A DNA stretch of 64,000 nucleotides. Origin: Nephrocerus scutellatus (Eukaryota; Arthropoda; Insecta; Diptera; Pipunculidae). Within the stretch, counting starts at the first letter, position 1; every line of letters begins with the position of its first letter. The translations under genes were made by a program, and so were the position numbers. The notes under the pieces were generated by a model. That model made no database searches. It was not told the origin of the DNA and saw only the letters and a list, made by a program, of their open reading frames with translations. This document shows, piece by piece, positions 1-13,178 of the stretch. The stretch is taken from assembly GCA_947095585.1 (NCBI GenBank), contig OX352764.1:9533001-9597000 (forward strand), written 5' to 3'.

Positions 1-1110
1 AAAATTTGAAGCTCGAGCGCAGATTTCTAAAAGGAAAAAAGAAACAACATAAATAAACAAACAAAAACATAGAAAAAGGAATGATATAATTACGAGTGTC
101 AATGTCACTTACATTTCTATGTTATAAGCAAACAGCACAACGTTCAGATATGTCAATACAAAAAACAGCTGTTTATAAACAAAGGCGAATTGAAACATTT
201 GCTTTTGTTTTTCCTTTTTAATTAAAAAGAACACAGCAGCAGTCATTTGCCATTGTCATTGCCAGCCTTTGTGGTAAAGATTCGTGATTTTGTGCGACAT
301 TACTGGAAGGTTTTTTGTTTTGTTTTGGGCGAGTATATCGCCTTATTTCTCTGAATTTTATTATCTGTGCCGCTACACTTTACATACGACATTGACTGCA
401 ATAAAAAAAATCGGTTTCGTCATGCCGATGGTGAAATTATATCGATGCTGAAAATAAGAATAAGAATTGAAGCTGCTTGAGTTTGGGTATCCTGAAAGTC
501 ATATTTATGTACATATTTGGATATAGTTAGACCCGCATTTACATAGTTTTCAGGTATTCTTTTTAGCATTCAAGTTTTTATAAAAAGACCACTAAATATG
601 AATAAGGAATCTTATATTACTAATTTCATGTCGGTTGTGCGAATATGATTACCATTCAGTTTAAAGACAACAGAAACCAAATCAGAGGTTATTCCCGGCA
701 TCCCGCATTGCAAGATTACCCCCAACCCGAGGGATTCCCTATGGTTGAAACATAAAGAAAGTTTCAATGCCATTCATGCGTCAGCAGTCTGCGCCGCATA
801 CTGTAATCTTTAAAAAAAAATTGCCTCGCGCTAGCAACTTGCCGAAGAGCGTTTGCGGTGAGGGTATCATTTTTCAAATGAGTTGATCAGCTTTCGCCGT
901 TCGTTTCCTTAGTTCGCCTACTCATTGTCGATAGTCATACAGCGGGCTGCAGCTAGTAAATTACTAATTAAATTATAGTGAAAGATTATTTCTGTTGAAT
1001 TAACTACAGTACTAATTGAGAGGGAGGAGATTGCCAATCAGAAAGTATTTGAATTTTTTTTCGTTTTTCTTATTGCCACCTGTTTTCTTTTCCAGATTTA
1101 AAATACCATC
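1..1110 (+). other. Upstream region and probable 5' UTR of the ABCC10-like gene
   Basis: No protein-coding gene is visible here. A pyrimidine-rich tract followed by AG at 1094-1095 looks like a splice acceptor 15 nt before the start ATG at 1111, so the first exon is probably non-coding and lies upstream. A GTGAGG at about 859 could be its donor, but this is weak. I see no clear TATA box, so the promoter is not placed. Confidence 0.45.
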
Positions 1111-4100
1111 ATGTCTAGCGACAACACATGGCAATCGGATTGGAATTGGACAGATTTCTGCCCGACTGGACTGAGACCATTCGAGGGGAATTCCAATGAT
1201 TTACTTCCATGTTTCCAAGTGATTTGCCTTCAAATTCCAGTCTACTCGATTTTCGCAACAGTTTCCTCGTTCTACTTCGGTGCGTACGGCCATCCTGTCA
1301 CTAGAAATCCCACCCAGTTGCGCCTCATCTATACAAGAGTCATTGTGTCGCTTAATTTGGCGTATTTACCGATTTTGAAGATTTTCTATTTTCATCAAGC
1401 GGGTATGGCTATATATGCATCTGATATTCTTGCCGTTTGCATCGAGTGCATTATGTGGGTTGTCCATAGTGGTGAGTCAATAGCCAAGTCACAATCAATC
1501 AATCAATCAATATTACAATTTCCAGGCTACCTATTGAGCTCGCGTGGCTTTGGTGAAGTCAGTCATCGTGGACCATTATTAATGAATGTTTTATGGTCAA
1601 CGGTTTTGGTTCTTGATGCTGTTTGGTTGCGGACAAGCGTTAGCACATCTTGGTGGCCTTGGAGTCTGGCTACATTGCTATTGAATTGTGTATATTTTTT
1701 GACCTTGTTCCCGCAAGGAAGCGCCGTTGCTGCCCCTCAGACTGCTCTGCCGAATAGGGTATAGACATTTTTATACAATGAACATTTTGCTAAATTTCTA
1801 ATCGTCATTTATATGTCATCATTAGCAGGAACAACAGGCTCTCCTGTCCAACCGTTATGTATACTTTAATTTTGACCTCAACGAAGCAGTTCTCGGACAT
1901 GCCCAGGACGAAGCGAACGCTCTATCTCGTTTCATCTTTCATTGGGTTGATCCACTTATTTCGAAAGGTGTTGCCGGTAGTCTTAGAAAAATCGAAGATC
2001 TTTTCGATTTGCCCGATTCGTTGAGCATACCACGACTGAGTGAGCGTCTTCATATGTGTATTTCGCAAACGAAAAGTCTCTTCTGGGCCTTGCATAAAGC
2101 ATTTGGCAAAGAGTTCTACCTGATTGGTTTGTTGCGTTTCATTTCGGACACTTCGGGTTTTGCCGGCCCACTACTACTCGGCGGTCTTCTACGTGAGGGA
2201 ACGAGCGAGAATGCTGGAACTGATATAATGCCCTATTTGTATGCATTGGGATTGTTCGGGACGACAATTTTGTGTAAGAGATTTACTCATTTTCATCCTA
2301 CAATTTAATGATTGCTGCATTATCCCACTTAGCTGCCTTCTGTTCGACGCATTTCAATTGGCGTATGTCAATGATCAGTATGAAGATGCGTATTGGCGTT
2401 GTTAGTGCCATTTATAGGAAAGCATTGGAAGCACGTGGGCTAAAAGATTCCCGCCCGGAAATCCTAAATCTCATGTCAACGGACACCGATCGCATTGTGA
2501 ACTCTTGCATTAGTTTTCACTCGTTCTGGAGTATTCCTTTTCAGGTAATTTATTAATTAAATTACTAATTTGCAGTTTCACCAAACCTTTTCTTTAAGCT
2601 TTTTACAGTACTTTACCTGCTGTACACGCAATTGGGCGCCGCCTTCATAGCTGGTGTGGTGTTTGCCGCAGCGCTTATACCAATCAATCGTTGGATCACT
2701 AAAAAAAGTGCACTCTATTCGCGAGGTATGATGTCGGCGAAAGATGCACGATTGGCGGCAACCAAAGAGGCTATAAGCGGAGCCAAGCAGGTTAAGCTGC
2801 ACGCATGGGAAGATATATTCATCAGAAAGATACAAGGTGTGTTTTGTGTATTGGTTTTTTTCATTGGAAATTTCAATTTCAAAATTCTTAGATCTTCGTG
2901 CTCCGGAAATTAAATTTTTAACCAAACGAAAGTATCTGGATGCCCTGTGCGTTTACTTTTGGGCCACCACACCGGTTCTCATGTGCTTTTTAACATTTAG
3001 TGTATCGGTATTGCTGGGAAATCCGCTGATTGCTTCGTCTACCTACACCAGTGTGGCGCTTTTAAATATGCTCATTGGTCCGTTGAATGCTTTTCCGTGG
3101 GTTCTAAATGGCTTAATCGAAGCGTGGGTTTCCATAAGACGCGTTCAAGAGCTCATCAATGTAAGAAACACCACCAAATCAGATCCCCTCAAATGCATTC
3201 TCAATTACTATCGTCAACAGCTTTCCAATTTGGATTTTTCGTCCTACTATAATCCCATCATGAAGGGTACTTCCTCCTCTTCTTTGATCAAAATCGATGA
3301 GCAGCCAACTGTTCTGCAGTTGAAGCAAGCAACATTTGAGCATGAGTCTTCTGGCTTTCGGTTGGAAAAAGTCAATCTGGATGTGAAGCGAGTAAGTGAG
3401 ATTGGTAATCTTGTAATCGATTGCTAAATTTTATCAATAGGGTGATTTGGTGTGCATTGAAGGGCCGGTGGGAGCCGGCAAGAGCACCCTTATTGCGGCA
3501 ATTGTTGCTGGCATCAATTGCATTGATGGCAGTGTTTGTGTTCATGATCTTACTAGTGGTAAGCTGACTGGAAGAACGTCTAAAGAATTGCTCTGTGAAT
3601 TTCAGTTGATTTCTCATTTTCAGGATTTGGTTACGTTCCGCAAACGTCGTGGCTTCAGCATGGCACTATTCGTGATAATATAATTTGGGGTGGCGTTTTC
3701 GATGAGCAATGGTACAAAAATGTTCTATTCGCTTGTGCTTTAAATGAAGACCTGCAAGCACTGGGTGGAGATCTCTCAAGTGTTGGAGAAGATGGCTGTG
3801 CACTTTCCGGTGGTCAGAAAGCCCGTGTAGCTCTGGCTAGGGCTGTCTACCAGGATAAAAAGAGTAAGACAAGCTGTTTGGGGACTTCAAAAGTCGATTC
3901 TAAAATTACATTTTTCTTTCCAGTTTACCTAATCGATGATATTCTTGTTTCCCTGGACGCCCATGTGGCGCATCATGTTGTTAAACATTGCATTCTTCGT
4001 TTGCTAAAAGACAAGACGAGAATTGTCGTGACGCGCAGTGCTACTCTTTTCTTTCATGCAAATCAGGTTGGTAATGCAGCATTGCACAGCATTCCTTCTT

Positions 4101-6437
4101 ACAAAGTTAATCCTCCACCAGATCCTTCACGTAGAAAATGGTGTTATTACACCGAGTGAACACGATTCGGACAGCCTGGATTTGAGTATTGATGAGTCTG
4201 ACGATGAATCTAGTGCGGAACTAACAGCGAGAAGGGTTTCCATTGATCTCTTGGATGATTCAAAGAATGTCGATACTAAAAGTGTAGATAGTACTCTGTT
4301 TGAGGTGTGTAACTTTCTAGTTTGGTATTGATGTTGCTTTGAAAAACAAAAATCTATTCCATTTAGGAAAAACGTGAGTACGGCCACCTTTCGCTGAATG
4401 TGATATCATCGTATTGGAAAGCTGTCTCTAGTCCTTTGGCAATATCTGTGCTTGTTTTAGTGGTTCTGATGCAAGTCTCGCAAAACTTGTCAGATGCGTG
4501 GCTGGCCCAATGGGTGACGGATACAACGCTACATGCAAACAATGAAACATTCATAGCATATGGAAACAGTAGTCTTCCACCTCACAGCACTACCTTCTAT
4601 TTGGGAATCTTTGCATCGCTGACTTTAGCCAATTCTGTGTTTACATTGGGTCGTGCGTTTCTCTTCGCGTATGCTGGGATTAAAGCTGCAAAGTTTCTGC
4701 ATGATCGCCTTTTGAATAAAGTAATGTTTGTGAGTATTTTTCGAAGCGATGCCGGTAAAGGATATTTTTTTAATTCCCAATGATTATCTATTGTAGGCTC
4801 AGTTTTATTTCTTCGACATCACTTCGGTCGGCCGGATTCTCAATCGCTTCTCGTCAGACACTTACACAATAGATGATTCGTTACCTTTCATTATGAATAT
4901 TTTGTTGGCCCAATTGGTTGGTCTGATAGGTAAGTTAGGGGCCTTTTTATTCCCTCTTCGAGTACTAACTAACCTTTCTTCATAGGAGCCCTATGCATCA
5001 GTTTGTATGCAATGCCGTGGCTTGGTCTTGTGATCGTTCCTATTGTACCGATTTACTTGAATCTGCAACGACGCTATCGGCATGCAGCGCGTGACATTAA
5101 ACGTCTTTCGAGTAACGCCTTATCGCCTCTCTATAGTCACTTCACCGAGACGTTAAAAGGTCTAACAACTATTCGGACGATGCGAGCGAGTGCACGATTT
5201 CAGCGTGACTTCCATGCGAAACTTGAGGAAAGCATTAAAGCTCAGCTAACTTTGTCAGCGGCTCAGCAGTGGTTGACGTTACGATTACAGCTTTTGGGTG
5301 CTGTGCTTGTCGGCGGAGCTGGCATTCTTGCTGCCATAACATCGGCGCATGCCACCAATCCCGGTCTGGTGGGTTTATCGATTTCCTACGCTCTCTCAAT
5401 TACCGGCCTTCTTGGTGGTCTTCTCAATGCGATGGCTGAAACCGAACAAGAACTAATTGCAGTCGAAAGAGTTGATCAATATCTGCAATTAGAGGGTGAA
5501 CAGAATGCCGATGGTTCGGCTGATCCTCCATTCGGTTGGCCTAGTCAGGGTTCGTTCACATTCAGTGGAGTAAAATTATGCTATCGTGAGCATCTGCAGC
5601 CTGCGTTGCGAAATTTATCCTTCAAAACAGAAGCCTTTGAGCGAGTTGCAATTGTAGGTCGTACCGGGGCTGGAAAGAGTTCAATTTTGGCGGCACTGTT
5701 GCGAGTGGCTCCGCTAACCGCTGGAGAGATTTCATTGGATTGTGTTAATTTGAAAATGCTCGCGTTACGTGTGCTGCGTGAACGAATCAGTGTAATTCCA
5801 CAAGAAGCGTTCCTTTTCGAAGGTGAGTGCTGCACTACGTAATTTTATCGCAAAAATATTTTTTATTCTTCCATTTTTCTGCGCGCAGGAACTGTTCGCG
5901 AGAATCTCGATCCACGTCGGCGTTATATCGATTCGGAAATTTGGAATGCCATCACAAATAGCTCGCATGCGACGCTTTTGGTACAATCCCTGGGAGGACT
6001 GGATGGTCGCCTTGAAAGTGGTGGAGTAAATTTGTCAGCTGGACAGAAGCAACTGCTCTGTCTGACAAGAGCACTGCTGAGGAATTCAAAGGTTCAAAGG
6101 ACTGGTTAATTTTCACAGATTTTACAATAATTTTCTACCACCCATACCCCCTCAGGTCGTTTGCATTGACGAAGGAACTTCAAATTTAGACAACGAATCC
6201 GAGTCGGCCATTCATTTGGCGCTCCGCAATTGCTTCAAAAGTTCGACGATTCTTTTTATTGCCCATCGACTAACTGGTCTTCAAACGATGGATCGTATTC
6301 TGGTCATGGATCATGGGGATATTATTGAACAGGGCACACCACAGCAATTGGTGAAAAATACATCGTCAATGTTCCATTCAATGTTGCAAGCGCAAGGCAT
6401 AAATCCCATTGACTTTTGTACTTCATCAACAGCTTAG
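1111..6437 (+). CDS. ABCC10: ABCC10/MRP7-type ABC transporter, 15 coding exons, complete
   Basis: A full-length ABCC exporter expected to span a membrane and move amphipathic or conjugated substrates with ATP. Exons: 1111-1471, 1526-1758, 1829-2273, 2333-2544, 2599-2836, 2892-3391, 3441-3558, 3624-3863, 3924-4066, 4122-4304, 4367-4729, 4797-4929, 4986-5822, 5889-6091 and 6156-6437. All introns are GT..AG, and the sum is 4,491 nt, giving 1,496 aa, close to human ABCC10. The N-terminal hydrophobic TMD0 is at about residues 1-200. NBD1 has Walker A GPVGAGKST (~671-679), signature LSGGQ (~762) and Walker B YLIDD (~784). NBD2 has Walker A GRTGAGKSS (~1281), signature LSAGQ (~1383) and Walker B VVCIDE (~1404). 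NBD1 has Asp where NBD2 has the catalytic Glu, as is usual in ABCC proteins. The last donor (GTTCAA at 6092) is weak. The family is sure; ABCC10 rather than another ABCC rests on the N terminus, the length and context. Confidence 0.95.
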
Positions 6438-6563
6438 CTTTAGGTTTTTTAGTTTCATGCATCCTAATTAGAATTTAGTTATTTGCTAACTTAAATGCAA
6501 TACCAATTTGTCTGAGTTTAGAGCTTAAGAGTAGTTTTAATTTGAAGATTTTTAGTAAAACGA

Positions 6564-6569
6564 AATAAA
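6564..6569 (+). promoter_or_regulatory. Poly(A) signal of the ABCC10-like gene
   Basis: AATAAA lies 127 nt after the stop codon in an AT-rich trailer on the coding strand, which is a usual distance for a fly 3' UTR. Further AT-rich sequence follows, so longer 3' ends are possible. Confidence 0.5.
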
Positions 6570-6904
6570 ATAAGAGCGGTTTCTAGAATTATATTAAATT
6601 AATTGTTGAAATATGAAGCGGAAAAATTACATTACAAAAACTAAAATAATCTATTTTTGTATGCATTATAATGTAATCTATAATATACACCACATTTTTA
6701 TTAGTATCTTTATTGTAATAGACTTCTAAACGATATCAAAAATAAGAACGTTTTGATTTTGTGTTGCGTTTTTGATTTACAATATTGGTCACATTATTGT
6801 GTTACATTTTTGAATTTTTGTTACTGATTTCTCAAGCGATTTCTATGAAAATCGGTATGTAGGAGTACTTTTGTACCATACCGTTCGTAAAAATGCAATG
6901 CAAT

Positions 6905-7395
<491 letters not shown>

Positions 7396-7529
7396 TTATA
7401 ATCTCATTCACAGTACAAATATCAATTTCGCAGTGTACTTAAACTAACAAAAGGCTAATGGCAGATAGAAAATAAAAGTTCCTATACTAATAAGTAGATG
7501 AACTAAAGATGGGGCTTAGTCATCGAGTT

Positions 7530-8313
7530 ATGTTGGCAGGCCAAGAAAAGAGACCGCGCCAACCACAGATCTGCAACGTCTGCAACGTCCAAATCCGTTT
7601 GGTGTATGCGGCAAAGGAATAGGTGGTTGGTAGTATGGGTGCCTTGGTTACAGTCGAGGCAGAGAATATTGGTGCCAGGGATAATGCGAGCTTTATAGCT
7701 CTGAAGTATATGGCACCAACCCGATCGAAGTTGCCAGGGTTGTCCGGTTTGGGCAGCGACTTTTCGCTGTTATTTATAGGGGGATGTGTACCAAGGACCC
7801 TGTTAACCTTGCTTGAGGAGACTGCTGCAAAGACTGTATCAGAGTGTATACTATTTGAGGCTGAACGGACAGTGGCAGGATTCCAGTTGGCCGGTGTGAC
7901 TGAGTTTATACAGTCTCTGTACGTCCTGATGTCTTGATGTATGCAGCGGAAGTTTCCTTTTCTTGAAAAATTCAGAAAGCTCTCTCAGGTAGGCATTTAT
8001 CCTATGTGTGACCTCGTTTACATCTGCACCGGAGGCAGCAACAGAGCAATCATCAGCGTAAGTGATCAGTTTAACGCCAGTAGGGGGAGTAGGAAGCATA
8101 GAGACATAGAGATTAAATAAGATGGGTGAGAGGACCCCTCCTTGTGGGATTCCCATCTTAAGTTTCCGATGCTTTGGGCAGGAATTTCTGAATTCCACAT
8201 ATGTGCTCCTGCCATTTATGTAAGATGACAGAAACCTTTCGATGGAGTCGAGGAGAGTGGAATTAATTATGTCCCGTAGGAGAGTAGAGTGGTCAACCGT
8301 GCCGAAAGCCTTG
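7530..8313 (-). mobile_element. Jockey-superfamily LINE fragment, RT palm to C terminus
   Basis: Minus-strand reading gives, in order, KAFGTVDHSTLL (plus ~8300), the RT motif MGIPQGGVLSPILFN (~8150), the active site YADD (plus 8051-8062) and, in another frame, a C-terminal CLDCNQGTHTTNHLFLC cysteine/histidine segment (~7600-7660) as in the ends of Jockey-type polyproteins. Stops and frameshifts show it is dead. It ends abruptly at about 8313, where an unrelated RT piece in the opposite orientation begins. Confidence 0.8.
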
Positions 8314-8696
8314 AACTTGTTTTAAAGATTCTTAAAAAACTTGACCCCAATAAAACGAACGGCGCGACAATATTACGCCATTAGTATTGAAAAGATGTCA
8401 TCATACTTTGGCAAAACCGCTTAGCAGATTGTTTCATCTCTCAATGAAGTCAACGGTTTTTCCATCAATTTGGAAAATAGCAAATATTCAACCCGTTCCG
8501 AAAAAAGGAAGGTGATAAATCGGCCCCTACTAACTACAGTCCTATTGCTTTGTTGTCGGTTCTATCGAAGGTAATGGAATCTATCGTTAATTTCAGACTA
8601 ATGAGCTATATGGATTCTTTTATTCTGGATTCTGTTCTTTAACCGATGTGCAGTATGGATTTCGTTAAAATCGCTCTTCAGGTGAACTCATGACGT
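8314..8696 (+). mobile_element. Jockey-type LINE fragment, RT N-terminal fingers
   Basis: Plus-strand translation across frames gives KKLDPNKTNGATILP, then SIWKIANIQPVPKKG, then NYSPIALLSVLSKVMES and FRLMSYMDSF, the usual order of the first RT blocks in Jockey-clade elements. Frameshifts and stops break it. It lies between two minus-strand LINE pieces, so it is either a nested insertion or a rearranged remnant. Confidence 0.75.
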
Positions 8697-9320
8697 GCAT
8701 GACACGTTGCTGTACTTCTGGCTGATTGGCGGCCAGCAAACCAGCGCCCATAGGTGATAATAGGGAGCTGTCCCCATTTCTTGCCAATGGTTTTGCTGCT
8801 AGCATATAGGGCAATGTAAGATTTCTTAGCCTTAAATTCTATATTCCACTTCCAGCTGAGTTTCCTGTCTGTGATTATGCAGAGATATGCTTCTGAGTTA
8901 ACAAAATTCGGTATTCGGACTTAGCAGTGAAAAGTACCATTTCAGTTTTGCAATTCAGAGTCAACACCCAGGATCTAACGGTGCTCAAAGCCCCTTCCAT
9001 GACTTCACTAATAACGACAAAATCATGGCACAAGTGTCACTACGTCGTCTGAATACACGACAGCTTTCATCCGGTCGTAAGGACCTTGTTTACTACCAAC
9101 GGCCACATTAAGGGCGATATTAACCCTCCTTTGTGAGTGACTCTATCGACTGATATAGTGATACAATTACGGCCCAGATTAACATGGATTTCCCTGCTAC
9201 CTAGCATAGAGATGATCCATTGTAATATAAGTTGCTCCACCCCTAACTGAGTGAGATCCTCCTGGATAGCATTAAAGTTCACATTGTTAAAGGCGCTCTT
9301 ATGCTTATTTTGTTTTCTTT
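8697..9320 (-). mobile_element. R1/LOA-like LINE fragment, RT palm and thumb
   Basis: Minus-strand reading gives KSAFNNVNFNAIQEDL, GVEQLILQWIISMLGSR, a degraded RGTPQGG block (RVTHKGGLISPLMW), the active site VYSDDVV (Ser for the usual Ala; plus ~9045-9065), and the thumb KAKKSYIALYASSKTIGKKWG (plus ~8770-8850). Stops are present. The same family occurs at 15.4-17.3, 24.6-26.4, 43.6-44.3 and 57.9-58.9 kb. Confidence 0.75.
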
Positions 9321-9951
9321 TTTTCCGGTAAAACTGAAATGAATTTGAGTAGAAAAATGTATTCTTTATTAGGGCAAATAATATTTTTCCCAATTATAGA
9401 GGGTGTGATATTAATCATAAATTTCTTACGGTGATTTCGTGATTCTCACACCATTACAGGGTTAAAAGAGTAATATCTTATAATCAAGTTATACACACAG
9501 TTTTGGTTTCTTTTGTTCTAGAATACAGCTATATATCCAACTACAATGCTATTACTTACAATTTAATAAATGAACATTCAATAAAATCTTTAATTTATCA
9601 GCATTAATAAATAGAGAAAAAACTAATTTTACAGAACTATGAGTATAATTTTAAAGGACATTACAACTAAACCTTAAATTTAACATTCGAACATACGAAC
9701 AAAGTTTAAGGAGGCTCAATTCAAAGCATTCACCAATTGGACAGACAGACACATATTGTTAGCAATAATACTGTTGCAATTACTATTTGGTATTAAACAA
9801 TTTACATTTACAAGATCAACTTCTTCAACTAGTAGGGAGTTAAAATGTGTAACAGTTAAAAATACCTTAATATAAATTAATAAATGCTTTAATATAAGTC
9901 ATACATAGATCCAATTTGGAAAAAAAAAGATAATTCATTCTCGTGCAGACA
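9321..9951. other. AT-rich spacer downstream of the minus-strand gene
   Basis: No gene or clear repeat seen. The right-hand part is likely the 3' UTR of the minus-strand gene that stops at 9952; an ATTAAA-type signal on the minus strand is at about 9888-9893. Confidence 0.35.
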
Positions 9952-12464
9952 TTACTTGCGACAATTATAGAGGATTTCCTCTGGTTCTCCGTTTATATGA
10001 TCAAATTGATAATTTTCAAAGGGTTCCTCCGAAAGAATTTGATTGAATTCCTTTTCGAAAGTCAATACCGATTTTTCCAATTGGGAATTTTTATTTGTCT
10101 GGATAAATGGAAGGGAGAACCAACTGGATGTTAAAATGTTACAAGTAAATGCATGAATGAAATCCAAACAGACCTCTAAGAAGGATTTTACGGTAAAAAT
10201 TATCTTTCGTACATCATGGACTGCTTCGAAGATGTGCGAATAACCGCCACCTTGGCATTTCAAAATTATCGAACGAACATCCATTATGGCTACTTGATTA
10301 TTTGCAATGAAATCCGGAAACTATAAATGGAACGACGTAACTTGAGAGTGCAATAGATCAAGTACGTACAACAGCTACTTACATAATTGGAAAAAAACTG
10401 TTTCTTGAAGAATATATCGGCTGTTTTCATGACCATTAGACGCTCAATGAATGTATTCAGTTTGTTAATGAGGTCCTTGCCGAGTGGCTTTGGCGGTTCA
10501 TTCGGATCGTAGTCCGACGAGCACTCAGTGAGATTCTTCTCGAGCACACGAATGTCATAATGAATCCAGTCCGACAGTGGTATCTCTTCGGTGGAATTTG
10601 TTTTTGCATAGGGCGCCGCCAAATCTCTCAGAACGTCATGAAAACCATTCGGCCAGTTGGCGAATGCTGTTTCAACGTGATCCAGAGGACTGGCGTTGGT
10701 AGATGCCTCTTGCTCAGACACGACAGTAATGGGAGAATCCTTTTTAATTGGATTGTATGTGCCAGTTTTAAAATATGTCCCATTTACAGTGGCTTGCCGT
10801 TGACTGCCTTCCGAGTCTTCGACCATTGTGTACAAATACTTCTTGTTGCAGTTTAAATTTTCATTGGATTTGTTCGTAGTATTGTCGTTCGAAGTATTAA
10901 GAAAGTCAAAGGAAGACTCGTCGAAAATGCTCGAAGATTTTGAAATACTTTGCGTTTGCTGGCTCTGTGCTGCTGCAGCAGCTGTCTCTGTCTGTGGCAA
11001 TTTAATCGGGGTACTGCTGAAGGTGGTATTGTTTGCGGGTGACTTTGTTCCATTGGAGTCAACCTTCTGGTAGATGTTCTTTTGAGATTGCACTAAGTTT
11101 TCCAGATTCATGATCGACTGGATAATGTTGTCGATAAAGCTTCTTGTTGCATCGTGCCAAGTGATAAAACTGCGAGCAAACTCTGGACTCAGAGACGACT
11201 TGACTTTATTCAAGCCCTCAGGAGTTTTGTAAACATAACCCTTAACAATGATCCATGCGTTTACTAGACGCGTAAAAACGAAAATTAAGTCTTTTACCGC
11301 CCAGGCGATACCTTGTGAGTTAATATTTGGTAGCACGCCGTCTGGCCGGATGAGATCTTGCTTTGTGCGAGCACAAAGACTGTCTATTTTTTTAAAACAG
11401 GGCCTATTACGGTGTCCATATGCTACTTTCTCTGAGACTTCACTACCATAAAGTGAAAGATGAATAAACTCATTACACTTTGCTTCACTGAGGATTATTG
11501 CAGAATTTGTAGCATCTCCCCCGCCAGCTGTACAGCTTTTGCCGGCCATATCATTGCTATGTATAAAGTGTAAAGCCATTATTATTTATATATGAATATG
11601 TAATTTACAGTGACGTTGTATCTTACTCTGCACTAAGAATAATTGGTGAGCTGCGTTGCAAAGAACATTCTCCTGAAAAATGACCATAAAACTTGAACCA
11701 TGGTAGGTAAATTTAAACATTGCGACTAACCTTTCTTCATATCCGCATCGGCAAAATTCATCAGACCCATGTCGTTTAAAGAGTTTATATTCAACGGATT
11801 ATTTTGGTTAACGCACTGCAGTCCAATTTGAATGAACATTTTGTTAGAGTCATTGCTTGAGCGTCCACCAGTTGATGAAGAGGCACAGGATGTCGATGAG
11901 CATCCTCCACCACCGCCACATGGTGATGCCGATGGAATTGTCGCGTTCATTGGAGCCGAAACTGCCGGTTGGTACATCGGAAGTGCAGCGTACGGCATTC
12001 CCCCAGCTGCTAGTGCATATGGAACAGCGACATTGTGTGCCGGCAAGATTGGCGAGAGATAAGTTGCTCCATACGGAAAAAATGAATGGAACTCTGAAAA
12101 AATTATTTCTCATGAACCTATATTTTATTCAATTAATAAATCACATTTCGGTTGCACCTTGATTCATGATATTTCCCAAACGTATGCGATCCATTTCAGA
12201 TTGAGGCGATGTTGGCGGAGAATTCACTGCGGAATAAGTTTCTTGATTCACTATCGTTTGGTTTCTGCTGTTGTTTATTCCCAGAATTTTTCGAGCTTTA
12301 AAAAAATTTGTTTTAGAAAAAAACACAACAACAAAAAAAAGGTTGCTGCGATCGAGCAAAACTTTTTCTTAATTTTCCGTTAGCAAGGCACAGTGCACCA
12401 ACGAAAAATTTCAAAAGAACATTTAAAACTCACGCATTCTTTTAATATCACTATTCTCTGACAT
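9952..12464 (-). CDS. 706-aa protein of unknown domain, 6 exons; candidate mitoshell (mtsh) orthologue
   Basis: Coding exons in transcript order: 12464-12434, 12295-12158, 12093-11731, 11672-11627, 11556-10383 and 10320-9952. All are bounded by GT..AG, phases agree (1,1,1,2,0), and the total is 2,121 nt. The protein starts MSENSDIKRM. It has a Ser/Pro-rich segment (NSPPTSPQSE), a Gly/Ser/Cys-rich stretch in exon 3 (CGGGGGCSS), a long helical-looking region at the start of exon 5, an Ala/Gln/Asn/Ser-rich low-complexity middle (plus ~10860-11060), and a conserved-looking C-terminal part rich in aromatic residues. There is no signal peptide or membrane segment. I recognise no domain. The suggestion of mitoshell, a testis protein needed for mitochondria and cytokinesis in male meiosis, rests only on its place between ABCC10- and RABIF-like genes; I cannot confirm it by sequence. 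Confidence 0.85.
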
Positions 12465-13073
12465 GTTGTTTATAAATTTGATAAATAATAAGACTGGAAA
12501 ATATATACACGGAACATAAAATAATATGCTGCAATACACTAAAGTTTTTTTTTGTTTTCCGGAATAGAAATACAGTACACTGAGTACACTCAATATATAA
12601 TACCAAAATCTAAATGGCAGAATAAAAATGATTTGTTGAATGCATGGCGGCGTGCATTTGGTTATTTCAACGCCTGCTTTTTACTTTTTTAAAATTTTTA
12701 AAAATTCAAATTCATTCTAGCTACGATACACAAACAAATGTCTCGTCTCTTGACGGAAAAGAAATAGCTGTTAAGCACTATTCACAATAGTTGGTTCCGA
12801 GGGTTCACAGTAATAATAGTCAGAAAAACACGCTATTGGTTAATCAATCATCAAAAAAGATGACAAAATTTCATCAATGAAGAAAAGCCACAATTTGCTT
12901 AGCGAAAAAGGAATGAGAGAATATTGTAAATTTTCTTTAACATTATTATCGAAATTAAAACCTGATAAATAATCGTGGTATTTTTAATATACTGTTTTGC
13001 GCCCTATGCTCTTTTTTATCATTTTGTATTTTTATTCTTATACAAAATTGTCCGTATAAGAAAGGCATCTAGT

Positions 13074-13178
13074 TTATAAATATTGCTCCTGTGTCATTAG
13101 TGCTGGCACACACGAGTTTAATGCTTATAAATATTCAGGTGTGCTCACACCCATGACACAGATTTCTTTATAAATATT
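13074..13178. repeat. Three TTATAAATATT motifs within an imperfect inverted repeat
   Basis: The 11-mer TTATAAATATT occurs exactly at 13074, 13125 and 13168. Between them CTGTGTCAT (~13089) and ATGACACAG (~13153) are inverted copies, as are GGCACACAC and GTGTGCTC, so the stretch can fold back on itself. It may be a small MITE remnant or a promoter-proximal element of the divergent genes. Confidence 0.5.
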
